From: an uncultured Chloroflexota bacterium
GTDB lineage: Bacteria; Chloroflexota; Chloroflexia; Chloroflexales; Chloroflexaceae
NCBI GenBank assembly: GCA_937120965.1
Contig: CAKZKA010000185.1
Span: 1-32,434 of the forward strand
DNA length: 32,434 nt
Direction: 5' to 3'
In this document: positions 8,208 through 15,737 of the stretch, piece by piece
Layout: each line of letters opens with the position of its first letter
How positions within the stretch are numbered: the first letter of the stretch is position 1
Notes under the pieces: model-generated
What the model was told of the DNA's origin: nothing
What the model saw: the letters and a program-made list of their open reading frames with translations, nothing else
Databases searched by the model: none
Made by a program: the position numbers and the translations under genes

Positions 8208-8214
8208 GGTCACC

Positions 8215-9195
8215 TCAGTGACCATCGCGCCTGTGCACCAACGCCACCCATTCACCCTCGGCATAGCGTTCGAGCAGGCGCAGGCCGGCGCTGGCGAAGG
8301 CGGCCTCAACCTCGGCTGTGCGGGTTTCGAGAATGCCGCTGCTGATCAATACCCCGCCCGGCGCCAGGGCCGCAGCCAGGTCGGCGGCGAGGATCATCAG
8401 CACCCGGGCAATCAGATTGGCAACAATGAGGTCGAAGCGCCCGACCCCGGGCACGGCGTCGCCGGGCGCAGCGGCCTCGGGCGGGCCAGAGCCGCCGCTC
8501 AGCCAGTGGCCCATTGGCGCTCCGGCGCCCAGGCTACCCTCGGCCACGGTCACCCGGTCGCACACCCCGTTGCGGGCGACATTCTCGGCAGCCACCGCGA
8601 CGGCCACGGGGTCGTTGTCGAGGGCCAGCACCTGGCCCGCGCCCAGGTGAGCGGCGGCGATTGCCAGAATGCCGCTGCCCGTCCCTAGATCGAGCACCTG
8701 CTGGCCGGGGCGCGTGTAGTGCTCCAGCAGCCGCAGGCAGAGCCGGGTGGTGGGATGCAGCCCGGTGCCGAAAGCCATCCCCGGATCGAGATGCAGCACG
8801 ACATCAGCAGGCGCAGGCTGATAGTCGAGCCACGAGGGCGCAATCACGATGCGCTCGCCGACCCGCAGCACCGTGTAGTGCTGCTTCCAGGCATTGGCCC
8901 AGTCCTCCTCCTGCAGGGCGCGCGTCTGGAGGGGGCCAACCGGGCGCATCTGGCCGAGGTGCCAGAGGGCCTGCTCGATGCGTTGCCGCGTCTCCTCGGC
9001 CTGCCCGTCAAGGGGCAGGTAGGTGCGCAGCACACTGGGGCGAGTGGTATCGTAGCTAAACTCCGGCCCTTCGCCGCCCGGCGTCCAGGCCGGCTCAACC
9101 ACCACCCCGCCGTTGTAACCGTAGCGCGCCAGCACCTCGGCGACCGCCTCGACCGCCTCGCTGTCAACCTCAACCGAAAGCTCGAGCCAGTTCAT
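8215..9195 (-). CDS. prmA: Ribosomal protein L11 methyltransferase
   Basis: Cytoplasmic SAM-dependent enzyme that trimethylates ribosomal protein L11; 326 residues, slightly longer than the roughly 290-300 of E. coli PrmA. The N-terminal L11-recognition domain begins [18 protein letters not shown]. The catalytic domain has [14 protein letters not shown] (138-150), SAM motif [10 protein letters not shown] (167-175), the acidic LALDND loop, and [10 protein letters not shown] in place of the usual N-P/I-L-A motif. ATG 9195 is chosen over an upstream GTG at 9207 because it overlaps the cysS stop in a four-base ATGA, which points to translational coupling. It is the last gene of the fmdB-cysE-cysS-prmA run. 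Confidence 0.93.
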   Translation of the reverse strand: MNWLELSVEVDSEAVEAVAEVLARYGYNGGVVVEPAWTPGGEGPEFSYDTTRPSVLRTYLPLDGQAEETRQRIEQALWHLGQMRPVGPLQTRALQEEDWANAWKQHYTVLRVGERIVIAPSWLDYQPAPADVVLHLDPGMAFGTGLHPTTRLCLRLLEHYTRPGQQVLDLGTGSGILAIAAAHLGAGQVLALDNDPVAVAVAAENVARNGVCDRVTVAEGSLGAGAPMGHWLSGGSGPPEAAAPGDAVPGVGRFDLIVANLIARVLMILAADLAAALAPGGVLISSGILETRTAEVEAAFASAGLRLLERYAEGEWVALVHRRDGH

Positions 9196-10607
9196 GACAG
9201 TTTCCACCGTGTGCCCTGGGGGCCATCTTCAAGGGTCACGCCGAGATCGGCCAGGCGACTGCGCACCAGGTCGGCCAGGGCAAACTGGCGGGCCTTGCGT
9301 AACTCGGTACGCACCTCCACCAGCAGATCAACGAAGGGCGCCACGTCCTGGAGTTTACCCCTGGGGCGGGGGCTGAGGCGTAGCCCGAGGACGCCGGCCA
9401 GTTCGCGCAGCGTGGCCTGGGCCGCGGCGAAGGGCGCGCCGCTGACACCGGCGTCGCGGGCGCTGTTGATAGCCCGCACCAGCTCGAAGAGCGCCGCCAG
9501 CGCGCCGGCGGTATTGAAATCGGCGTCCATCGCCGCGACGAAGTGCGCGCGGGCCGTAGCGACGGCATCGGCGAGGGCCGCGACAGCCGGGCCCTCGGTG
9601 AGGGCGCCGGTAGCCGGCTGCAGGCCGGTGAGCAGACGCTCGAGCTTACGGGCGTTGTCGGCGGCAACCTCGTCGTTGTAGGTGAGCGGGCTGCGGTAGG
9701 AACTGCTCAGCACAATCAGCCGGAACACATCGGCGTCGTAGCGTTCCAGAAAACTCGCCACCGTCACCACGTTACCGAGCGACTTCGACATCTTCTCAAC
9801 CTGCCGCGTCTCGGGGTTGACCAGTTGCAGCATACCGTTATGGACCCAGTAGCGCGCAAAGGGCTTCCCTGTGAGGCACTCGCTCTGGGCGATCTCATTT
9901 TCGTGGTGAGGGAAGATCAGATCGGTGCCGCCGCCGTGGATATCGATCTGCTCGCCGAGGTGCTGCATACTCATCGCCGAGCACTCGATGTGCCAGCCCG
10001 GGCGCCCCGGACCCCAGGGGCTATCCCAGGCCGGTTCGCCGGGTCGGGCGGCCTTCCAGAGGGCAAAATCCGCAGGCGACTCCTTGCGCGGGTCCACCTC
10101 AAAGCGCGTGCCGGCGAGCATATCCTCGAGCGAGCGCCCGGAGAGCTTGCCATAGTCGGGATCGCTGGCGACGCGGAAGTACACATCGCCGTCCACAACA
10201 TAGGCGTGCCCGCGCTCGATCAGCCCCTGGATAAAGGCGATGATTTCGGGGATGGTGCGGGTGACGCGAGGATAGGCGCTGGCGGGCAACACATTGAGCG
10301 CCTGGAGCTGGCCCAGGAACTCCTCGGCCAGTTCAGAGGACAACTCCAGGGGATCGCGCCCGAGCTGCGCGGCGCGGGCAATCACCTTATCGTCCACATC
10401 GGTGAAATTGACGATGTGCCGCACGCTATAGCCCCGGAACTCCAGGTACCGACGGATCACATCAAAGACCACCGCCGACATTGCGTGGCCGATATGGGCC
10501 TCATCGTAGGGCGTTACGCCGCAGACATACATGCGCACCACGCCGGGTTCAAGCGTCTCAAACGGCTCGGTGGTGCGGGTGAGTGTGTTGTAGATAGTGA
10601 TTGGCAA
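9192..10607 (-). CDS. cysS: Cysteinyl-tRNA synthetase
   Basis: Class I synthetase charging tRNA-Cys, about 471 residues, the usual length. It shows [18 protein letters not shown] with zinc ligand C29 and the HIGH signature (38-41), the [10 protein letters not shown] zinc/substrate segment, [12 protein letters not shown], and EKMSKSLGN (KMSKS at about 272-276). The C-terminal DALR-type helical domain is present. Start choice is unusual. No ATG fits: the family-typical N-terminus [10 protein letters not shown] follows a TTG at 10607, with AGGGA (10614-10618) 6 bases upstream and the cysE stop one base away. GTG 10622 or TTG 10625 would add 5 or 6 residues. It is tightly linked to cysE, an arrangement also known in Firmicutes, joining cysteine synthesis to its use. 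Confidence 0.95.
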   Translation of the reverse strand: MPITIYNTLTRTTEPFETLEPGVVRMYVCGVTPYDEAHIGHAMSAVVFDVIRRYLEFRGYSVRHIVNFTDVDDKVIARAAQLGRDPLELSSELAEEFLGQLQALNVLPASAYPRVTRTIPEIIAFIQGLIERGHAYVVDGDVYFRVASDPDYGKLSGRSLEDMLAGTRFEVDPRKESPADFALWKAARPGEPAWDSPWGPGRPGWHIECSAMSMQHLGEQIDIHGGGTDLIFPHHENEIAQSECLTGKPFARYWVHNGMLQLVNPETRQVEKMSKSLGNVVTVASFLERYDADVFRLIVLSSSYRSPLTYNDEVAADNARKLERLLTGLQPATGALTEGPAVAALADAVATARAHFVAAMDADFNTAGALAALFELVRAINSARDAGVSGAPFAAAQATLRELAGVLGLRLSPRPRGKLQDVAPFVDLLVEVRTELRKARQFALADLVRSRLADLGVTLEDGPQGTRWKLS

Positions 10608-10608
10608 T

Positions 10609-11382
10609 TTAGATCCCTGCACCAAGATTGTACTCTTCGTCCTTCCCGTTCCACGGGCTATCGTAGAGAATGCGCCAGAGGCTCTCGGGGAGCGCGTCGT
10701 AGGTCAGGCGGTGCTCGGCGTGGTGGGTATGCGTCGCCTCTTCCAGGTCACTGAGACGGGCCTCCAGTTCGAGCACCTTATCGTGCAGGCCGCGGAGCAT
10801 CTCGCCTTCGGGGTCAGGCAGCATCTCGACGCGACGGGTCAGGCCGGTGCGCGGATCGCGGGTTGCGACAATGCGGGCCGGAACGCCGACGGCCGTGGCG
10901 TGGGGCGGCACGTCTTTGACCACCACTGCGCCGCCGCCGATACGAGCGCCCTCGCCGATAGTTATATCGCCAAGCACAATCGCGCCGACCCCCACCACCA
11001 CATGGTCGCGGAGGGTAGGGTGGCGCTTCCCCTTCTGCTTGCCGGTGCCACCGAGGGTCACCCCCTGGTAGAGCACGACCCAATTGCCGATCTCGCTGGT
11101 CTCGCCGATCACCACACCCATACCGTGGTCAATAAAAAAGCCGCGGCCAATGCGGGCGCCGGGATGGATCTCGATCCCGGTAAGGAAGCGCGAGATCTGG
11201 GAAATGAGACGGGGGATGAAGGGCACGCCCCGGCGATGGATGGCGTGGGCCATACGATGGAGGATAATCGCATGCAGGCCGGGGTAGAGCAGCACCTCGG
11301 CCAGGTTACGCGCAGCCGGGTCATTCCGAAAGATCGCGCGCACATCATCGCGCAGCACGCGCAGGGCGCTGGAGAGGGACAT
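10609..11382 (-). CDS. cysE: Serine O-acetyltransferase
   Basis: Makes O-acetylserine from serine and acetyl-CoA, the first step of cysteine synthesis. It has 257 residues. A helical N-terminal region ([19 protein letters not shown]) precedes a left-handed beta-helix of hexapeptide repeats. [14 protein letters not shown] (H86) and GKRHPTL (H121) carry the catalytic histidines of the family, and VGVPARIV ends the helix. The C-terminal tail of about 70 residues contains a heptad-like segment ([17 protein letters not shown]). ATG 11382 is preferred to an upstream start at 11418 because the family begins there and AAGG lies 8 bases before it. It is transcribed together with cysS, one base apart. 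Confidence 0.94.
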   Translation of the reverse strand: MSLSSALRVLRDDVRAIFRNDPAARNLAEVLLYPGLHAIILHRMAHAIHRRGVPFIPRLISQISRFLTGIEIHPGARIGRGFFIDHGMGVVIGETSEIGNWVVLYQGVTLGGTGKQKGKRHPTLRDHVVVGVGAIVLGDITIGEGARIGGGAVVVKDVPPHATAVGVPARIVATRDPRTGLTRRVEMLPDPEGEMLRGLHDKVLELEARLSDLEEATHTHHAEHRLTYDALPESLWRILYDSPWNGKDEEYNLGAGI

Positions 11383-11542
11383 AGCACAACCTTCCGCTAG
11401 GGTGAGTTCGGGCGACAACAGGCGACCGAAACGCTTTCTGGGGCGCCGCGGTATGCGACGCCCCTAGCTACAGCTACACCCAGGGCGAGAAGGCATGCGC
11501 CGGCAGGCAAAGGCCTCCGGCCGGGCGAGGCGGTGGGCGGGT

Positions 11543-11782
11543 TCAAGCGTCAGAATTGGCAGCAGCAGACTCACTCGTTGCGCTCTTCTCGCTCGTGTCG
11601 GGCTTTCGGCTATCGGTAATGTACCAGCCGGACCCCTTGAAGACGATGCCTGCCGGTTGGATCAGCCGGCGTACCTTTCCCGCCTGGCCACAGCGACACA
11701 CGGTAAGCGGTTCATCCTTGAAGCTCTGGAACTGCTCGAACTGCTTGCCACAGGCATCACAGGCGTAAACGTACGTTGGCAT
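11543..11782 (-). CDS. FmdB-like zinc ribbon protein
   Basis: A 79-residue protein of the FmdB/CxxC_CxxC_SSSS regulatory zinc-ribbon family. The N-terminus MPTYVYACDACGKQFEQFQ is diagnostic. C8 and C11, with C29 and C31, make a four-cysteine zinc site, here with a shortened C-R-C second knuckle. A short GIVFKGSGWYITD motif follows, then a low-complexity Ser/Ala/Asp tail. The function of these proteins is poorly defined; FmdB was named from a methylotroph amidase regulator. ATG 11782 is supported by the family N-terminus, with GGGAGGG upstream at a long spacing. A predicted promoter lies about 100 bases upstream. The 160 bases to cysE hold no strong terminator, so read-through is possible. Confidence 0.9.
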   Translation of the reverse strand: MPTYVYACDACGKQFEQFQSFKDEPLTVCRCGQAGKVRRLIQPAGIVFKGSGWYITDSRKPDTSEKSATSESAAANSDA

Positions 11783-11884
11783 AGCTTCGTACACCCTCCC
11801 TGGTTCTGGATCGGTACCTGGTGAATTACGGAGGGAGGGCCTGGCCCTCCCCGTAGTCAACCTTGACACGCTGTTGTGTTCTGT

Positions 11885-11913
11885 ATTGTACCTGAAGGCG
11901 GCGGACTTCGCAA
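11885..11913 (-). promoter_or_regulatory. Predicted promoter for the fmdB-like gene
   Basis: Read on the minus strand it is TTGCGA, 17 bases, TACAAT (plus-strand 11908-11913 and 11885-11890). The leader would be about 95 bases. It may serve the whole fmdB-cysE-cysS-prmA cluster. Confidence 0.5.
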
Positions 11914-11964
11914 TTAGAGAGATGTTAGCACGTGTTCACATGTGGGGTAAGGCGTCACCCCGGG

Positions 11965-12016
11965 AGCGCGGGCGTCCCGCCCGCAAGGGCCTGGATGCGG
12001 GCAAGCTGCCCGCGCT
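11965..12016. repeat. GC-rich inverted repeat before the tRNA genes
   Basis: AGCGCGGGC (11965-11973) and GCCCGCGCT (12008-12016) bracket inner complementary pieces (GCGGGC 11997-12002 with GCCCGC 12008-12013, and CCGCCCGC). The wording GGGAGCGCGGGCGTCCCGCC is of a kind widespread as an interspersed repeat in several GC-rich phyla. It fills the gap between the divergent fmdB and tRNA promoters. Confidence 0.55.
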
Positions 12017-12030
12017 ACACGTTGCGAGAT

Positions 12031-12059
12031 TTGACAAAGCTCCCCCAACGTCGTATAAT
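12031..12059 (+). promoter_or_regulatory. Consensus sigma-70 promoter of the tRNA pair
   Basis: A perfect TTGACA (12031-12036) and a perfect TATAAT (12054-12059) are separated by the ideal 17 bases. The start point would be near 12066, about 19 bases before tRNA-Leu. It is the strongest promoter in the window, as fits a stable-RNA unit. Confidence 0.92.
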
Positions 12060-12084
12060 GCGCGATGGTAAGCCAAGACCGTAT

Positions 12085-12171
<87 letters not shown>

Positions 12172-12177
12172 TCCCGT

Positions 12178-12251
12178 TGGGGGATAGTTTAACGGTAGAA
12201 CGCCTGATTCTGGCTCAGGTAGTTGGGGTTCGAGTCCCTGTCCCCCAGCCA
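12178..12251 (+). tRNA. tRNA-Gln (anticodon CTG)
   Basis: The 74-base gene has acceptor stem TGGGGGA/TCCCCCA, discriminator G and encoded CCA. The anticodon stem CCTGA/TCAGG encloses TTCTGGC, with anticodon CTG at 12210-12212. The D-arm contains AGTTTAACGGTAGAAC and the T-arm GGGGTTCGAGTCCC. It lies 6 bases after tRNA-Leu, so both are cut from one transcript. Confidence 0.96.
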
Positions 12252-12260
12252 GAAGATCTG

Positions 12261-12290
12261 CCGCCACGCGCCTGCGTGGCGGTTTGTGTT
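12261..12290 (+). terminator. Rho-independent terminator of the tRNA operon
   Basis: CCGCCACGC (12261-12269) pairs with GCGTGGCGG (12274-12282) over GCCT, followed by TTTGTGTT. It lies 9 bases after tRNA-Gln and overlaps by two bases the stop codon of the convergent gene, so it may also act on that transcript. Confidence 0.85.
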
Positions 12291-12660
12291 AGCGCGCTGT
12301 TTCGTAGGCCCGGGCCACAACAACGAGCAAGAGCAGACAGATGGTCGCGAACATCAGCGCCTCTCCCCGGCCTGTGCGCCCGCGGTTGTAGGCGATGACG
12401 CCGGGCAACAACAGCACGGCCACAGCTCCGTAGATGATGTGCAAAGCCAGCGGCCCTGCCAGCGCCAGGTTGCGCGCCAGCAGCAGGGCTCCCAGGGCGC
12501 ACTGCGCCACGATGAGCAACTGCGCCACCCACAACGACCCGATGTAGCTCTGGCCCACCCGCCCGCGCAGGGCGCATACCAGCGCCCAGATGACAAGCAC
12601 GGCCATCAGTGCCGTCAGGGTGAGTTGCAACCGGCTGTGGAGTTGAGCGATGCGATCCAT
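12289..12660 (-). CDS. Small four-helix membrane protein, unknown function
   Basis: A 123-residue protein with four predicted membrane helices (about 14-33, 42-61, 70-88 and 99-117). Two conserved-looking features stand out: the loop motif GQSYIGSLWVAQLLIVAQ, and a histidine-containing third helix, ALHIIYGAVAVLLLPGVIAYNRG. Histidines in helices (also LHSRLQ near the start) recall small haem-binding or CtaA/b561-like proteins, but the evidence is too thin for a call. ATG 12660 has no good Shine-Dalgarno. A possible minus-strand -10 (TACAAT, plus 12786-12791) lies about 130 bases upstream. I do not recognise the family. Confidence 0.75.
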   Translation of the reverse strand: MDRIAQLHSRLQLTLTALMAVLVIWALVCALRGRVGQSYIGSLWVAQLLIVAQCALGALLLARNLALAGPLALHIIYGAVAVLLLPGVIAYNRGRTGRGEALMFATICLLLLVVVARAYETAR

Positions 12661-13158
12661 GGGCGCGTTTGTTTGCCGGTTGTCTGCCCGGCCCCATAGC
12701 GGGTGGCTGGCCCCGGAACGGGCCGCGGCACCGGAGCGGCTGCGCCAGCGCCCGCAGCGGGCCGGGCGCCCGCCTGCACCCCGTCATTGTAGCGCAGTCC
12801 CGGGCCGACGATGGCACGAGCACGCACCGTACCGGCGCGACGCTCACAAAGATGGGAGGCTCCCCTCAGGGAGGGGTATGGGAAACCCGGTTTCTCCATA
12901 CCCTGATCGGTGCCGGGGGCGCCTGGCGCCCCGAACGCAAACAATTTGTTCGTGGGGGTCGAAGCCCTCCCAGGAACAGGCGCTTGCATGCTGGTGTTGC
13001 GGGCCCCGCGAGTGGCGCATGCGCGTAGCGACGGGCGTAGCCGAAGAGGTGCGGGGGTGAGGGCCTTTATGGCGTCCCCAGGCCCTATCTCCCGCATGTG
13101 CCCACATGTTCTGTCCGCTCCTGAAACCGACAGTGGCTCAGGGAAACCGCGTTGCCAC
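12661..13158. other. Intergenic region with a palindrome and remnant composite repeat
   Basis: There is no supportable gene in this 500-base stretch. At 12875-12902 a GGTATGG...CCATACC palindrome with a GGAAACCCGGTTTC core belongs to the 19-bp family, with one unpaired base. Positions 12964-13005 carry the GAAGCCCTCCCAGGAAC and GCATGCTGGTGTTGCGGG pieces of the composite repeat, without its left end. The rest is GC-rich and featureless. Confidence 0.6.
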
Positions 13159-13164
13159 TATAAT
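13159..13164 (+). promoter_or_regulatory. -10 element of the microprotein/EamA operon
   Basis: A perfect TATAAT lies 16 bases before the ATG at 13181, so the transcript leader would be only about 10 bases. No good -35 is visible 16-18 bases upstream. AGGA (13168-13171) is a plausible ribosome-binding site just inside the predicted transcript. Confidence 0.5.
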
Positions 13165-13180
13165 TTACAGGATTAGCGCG

Positions 13181-13282
13181 ATGAGTATCGGCTGGATCGA
13201 ATGTCTGATCATCCTGGCGCTGGTGGTACTGGTGGCGGCCGTGGCCTTTCGGGCGGGGTACTTTCGAGGCAGAGGGCACTGA
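13181..13282 (+). CDS. 33-residue single-span membrane microprotein coupled to EamA gene
   Basis: The protein is MSIGWIECLIILALVVLVAA followed by VAFRAGYFRGRGH: one hydrophobic helix (about 7-25) and a basic C-terminus, the usual layout of a small inner-membrane protein. AGGA lies 9 bases before the ATG. Its TGA overlaps the next start (TGATG, 13280-13284), so translation is probably coupled. A strong -10 sits directly upstream of this ORF rather than of the transporter gene. I do not recognise a family. It could be a transporter-associated microprotein, or a leader ORF whose only job is coupling. Confidence 0.55.
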   Translation: MSIGWIECLIILALVVLVAAVAFRAGYFRGRGH

Positions 13283-14118
13283 TGGGCGTCATCTTCGGGT
13301 TGCTGGCGGCCCTGGGGTGGGGCGGCGGCGATTTTGCTTTGAGCCGCGTCTCGCGTCGCATCGGGCCGCTGGCGACGTTGCTGTACATCCAGGCCGCCGG
13401 TGTGCTCAGCATCGGCCTGGTGTTGCTGGTCCGCCGGGACCTGCCTCCGCTTGACCCGGCGCTCTGGGCGCTGGGGGTGGCGGTGAATCTGCTGAACGTG
13501 GCCGGGACGCTGTTCCTCTACCGGGCGCTGGCAGTGGGCACGGTGATGATCGTCTCGCCCATCGCTGCCAGTTTCGCCGTCGTCACGGCCACCCTGGCGA
13601 TGCTGGGCGGCGAACGGCTCGCGCCGCTGACGCTGGCGGGCGTGGCGCTGGTGATGGCGGGTGTAGTGGTGGTCTCGCGAGGCGAGGGGCGGGAACCCCT
13701 CGCGCTCAACGGCGTGCCGGCGGCCCTCGGCGCGGCTCTGGCCTACGGGGTCTTCTTCTATCTGCTCGGCCCGGTAACGGCGGGCCTGGGCATCGCCTGG
13801 CCGATACTGATCGGCCGGGTGATGGCCTGTAGCCTCGCCGCTGTCGCCCTGCTCTGGCGGCGGCAGCGTCCTGCGCCGCTCTCGCCGCGTCTCCTCGCGC
13901 TGATCGTGATTGCCACGTCGCTCGATACCCTCGGTTTCCTGGCCTACAACACCGGCATCGCTACGGCCTACGTCACCGTGGTGACGGCCCTGGCCTCGAT
14001 CTTCAGCGCCGTCACCGTGCTGCTGGCATGGGTGCTGCTGCGCGAGCGCCTGGTCAGGGCGCAATGGGCAGGGGTCGTAGCGGTGCTGGTGGGCGTGTTG
14101 CTGGTGAGTCTGAGGTGA
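13282..14118 (+). CDS. EamA/DMT-family transporter
   Basis: A 278-residue inner-membrane protein of the drug/metabolite transporter superfamily, with ten predicted helices in two EamA halves. The first half starts MGVIFGLLAALGWGGGDF; the second spans about 145-278 and ends with a VRAQWAGVVAVLVGVLLVSLR motif typical of EamA C-termini. RERLVRAQ and GGERLAPLTLAGVALVMAGVV are the paired half-end motifs. Substrate is unknown; relatives export amino acids, nucleosides or other metabolites. ATG 13282 is chosen because it overlaps the preceding microprotein stop and has GAGGG 5 bases upstream. The last two codons and stop (CTGAGGTGA) are the first nine bases of a composite repeat, so the repeat supplies the end of the gene. 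Confidence 0.9.
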   Translation: MGVIFGLLAALGWGGGDFALSRVSRRIGPLATLLYIQAAGVLSIGLVLLVRRDLPPLDPALWALGVAVNLLNVAGTLFLYRALAVGTVMIVSPIAASFAVVTATLAMLGGERLAPLTLAGVALVMAGVVVVSRGEGREPLALNGVPAALGAALAYGVFFYLLGPVTAGLGIAWPILIGRVMACSLAAVALLWRRQRPAPLSPRLLALIVIATSLDTLGFLAYNTGIATAYVTVVTALASIFSAVTVLLAWVLLRERLVRAQWAGVVAVLVGVLLVSLR

Positions 14119-14322
14119 AAATACGGGGAAACCGGGTTTCCCCACCTGCGGTGAGCCTGTCGAACCGCACCCCTGCCTGTGGGGGGCGCCAGCCGCTCCC
14201 AACCGCGGTTGGGACATGGGGAAACCGGGTTTCCCCAACCCCCTCCCTGCGGGGAGGGTTTGGGAGGACGAAGCCCTCCCAGGCATAGGTATTTTCATGC
14301 TGGCGGTGTGCGGCGCAACCGC
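14110..14322. repeat. Composite intergenic repeat, copy C, overlapping the EamA stop codon
   Basis: It starts CTGAGGTGAAAATA, whose TGA is the EamA stop. It holds two 19-bp palindromes (14125-14143 and 14218-14236), a GTGAGCCTGTCGAACCGCAC spacer and a GGGGGCGCCAGCCGCTCCCA block, both shared with 23221-23461. It continues with a GGGAGGGTTTGGGAGG hairpin, then ends TATTTTCATGCTGG and GTGCGGCGCAACCGC. It fills the interval between two convergent genes. Confidence 0.75.
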
Positions 14323-14353
14323 TCCATTGTCAAGGCCCATAACCCATACAGGA

Positions 14354-15595
14354 TCAATCTGCGGCCGGGGCGGGAACCGGGGTGCGGCGGATACCGAGTG
14401 AAAGCCCGGTGGCAGCGATTGCCAGCGCCCCCGCCACCAGGAAGGCCACCGCATAGCCACCGGTGAGGTCGCGGGCGACGCCGCCGAGCCAGGCGGCGAG
14501 GGCCGCGCCGATCTGGTGGGCGCAGAAGACCCATCCAAAAACCGTCGCGGCGTTGTGGCGCCCGAAACTGTCGGCAACCAGGGCCGCGGTGGGCGGCACG
14601 GTGGCAATATAGTCCAGGCCAAACAGGATCGCGAAGAACGCCAGGCCAGGCGGGCTGGTCACAAAAGGCAGGAACAGCAGCGAGATCCCTCGAAAGCCGT
14701 AGTAGATCGCCAGGAGCGTGCGCGGGTCGTAGCGGTCGGTGAGCCAGCCCGAGCCGAGCGTGCCGACGAAGTTCATCAGGCCCATGAGCGCCAGTGTGCC
14801 GGCCGCAGTGGCGTGGGCAATGCCGTGGTCCACGGCGTGGGGCACAAAATGGGTGCCTACCAGGCCATTAGATGTGGCGCCGCAGATGAAGAAGGTTGTT
14901 GCCAGCAGCCAGAAAGCGGGAGAACGCAGGGCCACGCCCATGACCGCAAGGGCCGAAGGCGGCGCGGCCGGCGCCGGGAGCGCCGGCGTCAGCCCGTAGG
15001 GCAGCGCGCCGACATCGGCAGGGGTGTTGCGCATGAGCAGGAAGACCAGGGGCAGCAGAGCTGCCGCCAGGGCGGCGAGCAGCACACTGGCGCCGCGCCA
15101 GCCCACGCTGACCGCGGCGAAGGCAACGGCGGGCAGAAAGATCAACTGGCCCGCCGAGGTGGCCGCGCCAAAGATGCCCAGCACCAGGCCGCGCCGGGCG
15201 TAGAACCAGCGGTTCGCCACCGCCGTGCCCATCACTGCCCCTACTAGCCCTGTCGCCAGGCCGCTCACCGCACCCCAGAACAGCAGCATCTGCCAGGGCG
15301 CGCGCATCAGGGCGCTTGCGACCATGCTCGCGGCCATGAGCGCCAGTCCACCAAGCATCACCGGGCGGGGCCCCAGGCGATCCAGTAGCCAGCCGGCAAA
15401 GGGCCCGGCAAAGCCAAAGAGCAGTAACCCGACCGAGATGGCCGTGGCGATCAGCGTGCGACTCCAGCCGGTGTCCTGCTCGAGCGGGACGATCAGCACG
15501 CCGGGGGCGGCGCGTACCCCCGCCGAAACCAGTAGCGCCAGGACCGTAATGGCGACCACCACCCAGCCGTACCCGGACTTGTTCTCATCGTGCAT
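14354..15595 (-). CDS. MFS transporter, oxalate/formate or monocarboxylate-like
   Basis: A 413-residue, 12-helix major facilitator. The N-terminus MHDENKSGYGWVVVAITVL with APGVLIVPLEQDTGWSRTLI resembles the oxalate:formate antiporter/monocarboxylate porter group, which shares a GYGW...F..PL..E.GWSR pattern. LLDRLGPRPVMLGGL is the loop 2-3 MFS motif, and GWLTDRYDPRTLLAIYY is its repeat in the second half. The start at ATG 15595 has AGGGGA 8 bases upstream; longer reading frames begin in the divergent intergenic region. It is divergent from a molybdopterin oxidoreductase 142 bases away, so the two may share control and perhaps a small-acid substrate. That last point is inference. Confidence 0.88.
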   Translation of the reverse strand: MHDENKSGYGWVVVAITVLALLVSAGVRAAPGVLIVPLEQDTGWSRTLIATAISVGLLLFGFAGPFAGWLLDRLGPRPVMLGGLALMAASMVASALMRAPWQMLLFWGAVSGLATGLVGAVMGTAVANRWFYARRGLVLGIFGAATSAGQLIFLPAVAFAAVSVGWRGASVLLAALAAALLPLVFLLMRNTPADVGALPYGLTPALPAPAAPPSALAVMGVALRSPAFWLLATTFFICGATSNGLVGTHFVPHAVDHGIAHATAAGTLALMGLMNFVGTLGSGWLTDRYDPRTLLAIYYGFRGISLLFLPFVTSPPGLAFFAILFGLDYIATVPPTAALVADSFGRHNAATVFGWVFCAHQIGAALAAWLGGVARDLTGGYAVAFLVAGALAIAATGLSLGIRRTPVPAPAAD

Positions 15596-15737
15596 GATGC
15601 GTTCCCCTGCAATGCTCCGTATGCTGTAGTATGCCTGTGAATGGCTGCGGAGGCAAGGTACGGAGAGGCACGGTACCGCATCCACGACCGCCGCGCCGGG
15701 CCACCAGCGTGATCTTGCAGATAGACAGGAGACCCCG

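Noticed and set aside
7792-8309. Several overlapping ORFs reading MGKPGFP, WGNRVSP or GETGFPH repeats
   Set aside because: They are translations of the palindromic 80-bp array in different frames. The same peptide words appear wherever the 19-bp palindrome occurs, with no conserved gene context.
8719-9681. A 320-codon plus-strand ORF across prmA and cysS
   Set aside because: It is a shadow of two well-supported minus-strand genes, with low-complexity Arg/Ala/Ser composition and no motif.
11383-11542. A T-box or other cysteine-responsive leader before cysE
   Set aside because: I could not find a T-box consensus, a specifier loop or an antiterminator/terminator pair in the 160 bases.
13165-14622. 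A 485-codon minus-strand ORF across the EamA gene and repeats
   Set aside because: It is a shadow of EamA plus repeat sequence, dominated by His/Gln/Arg, and conflicts with the coupled microprotein and EamA reading frames.
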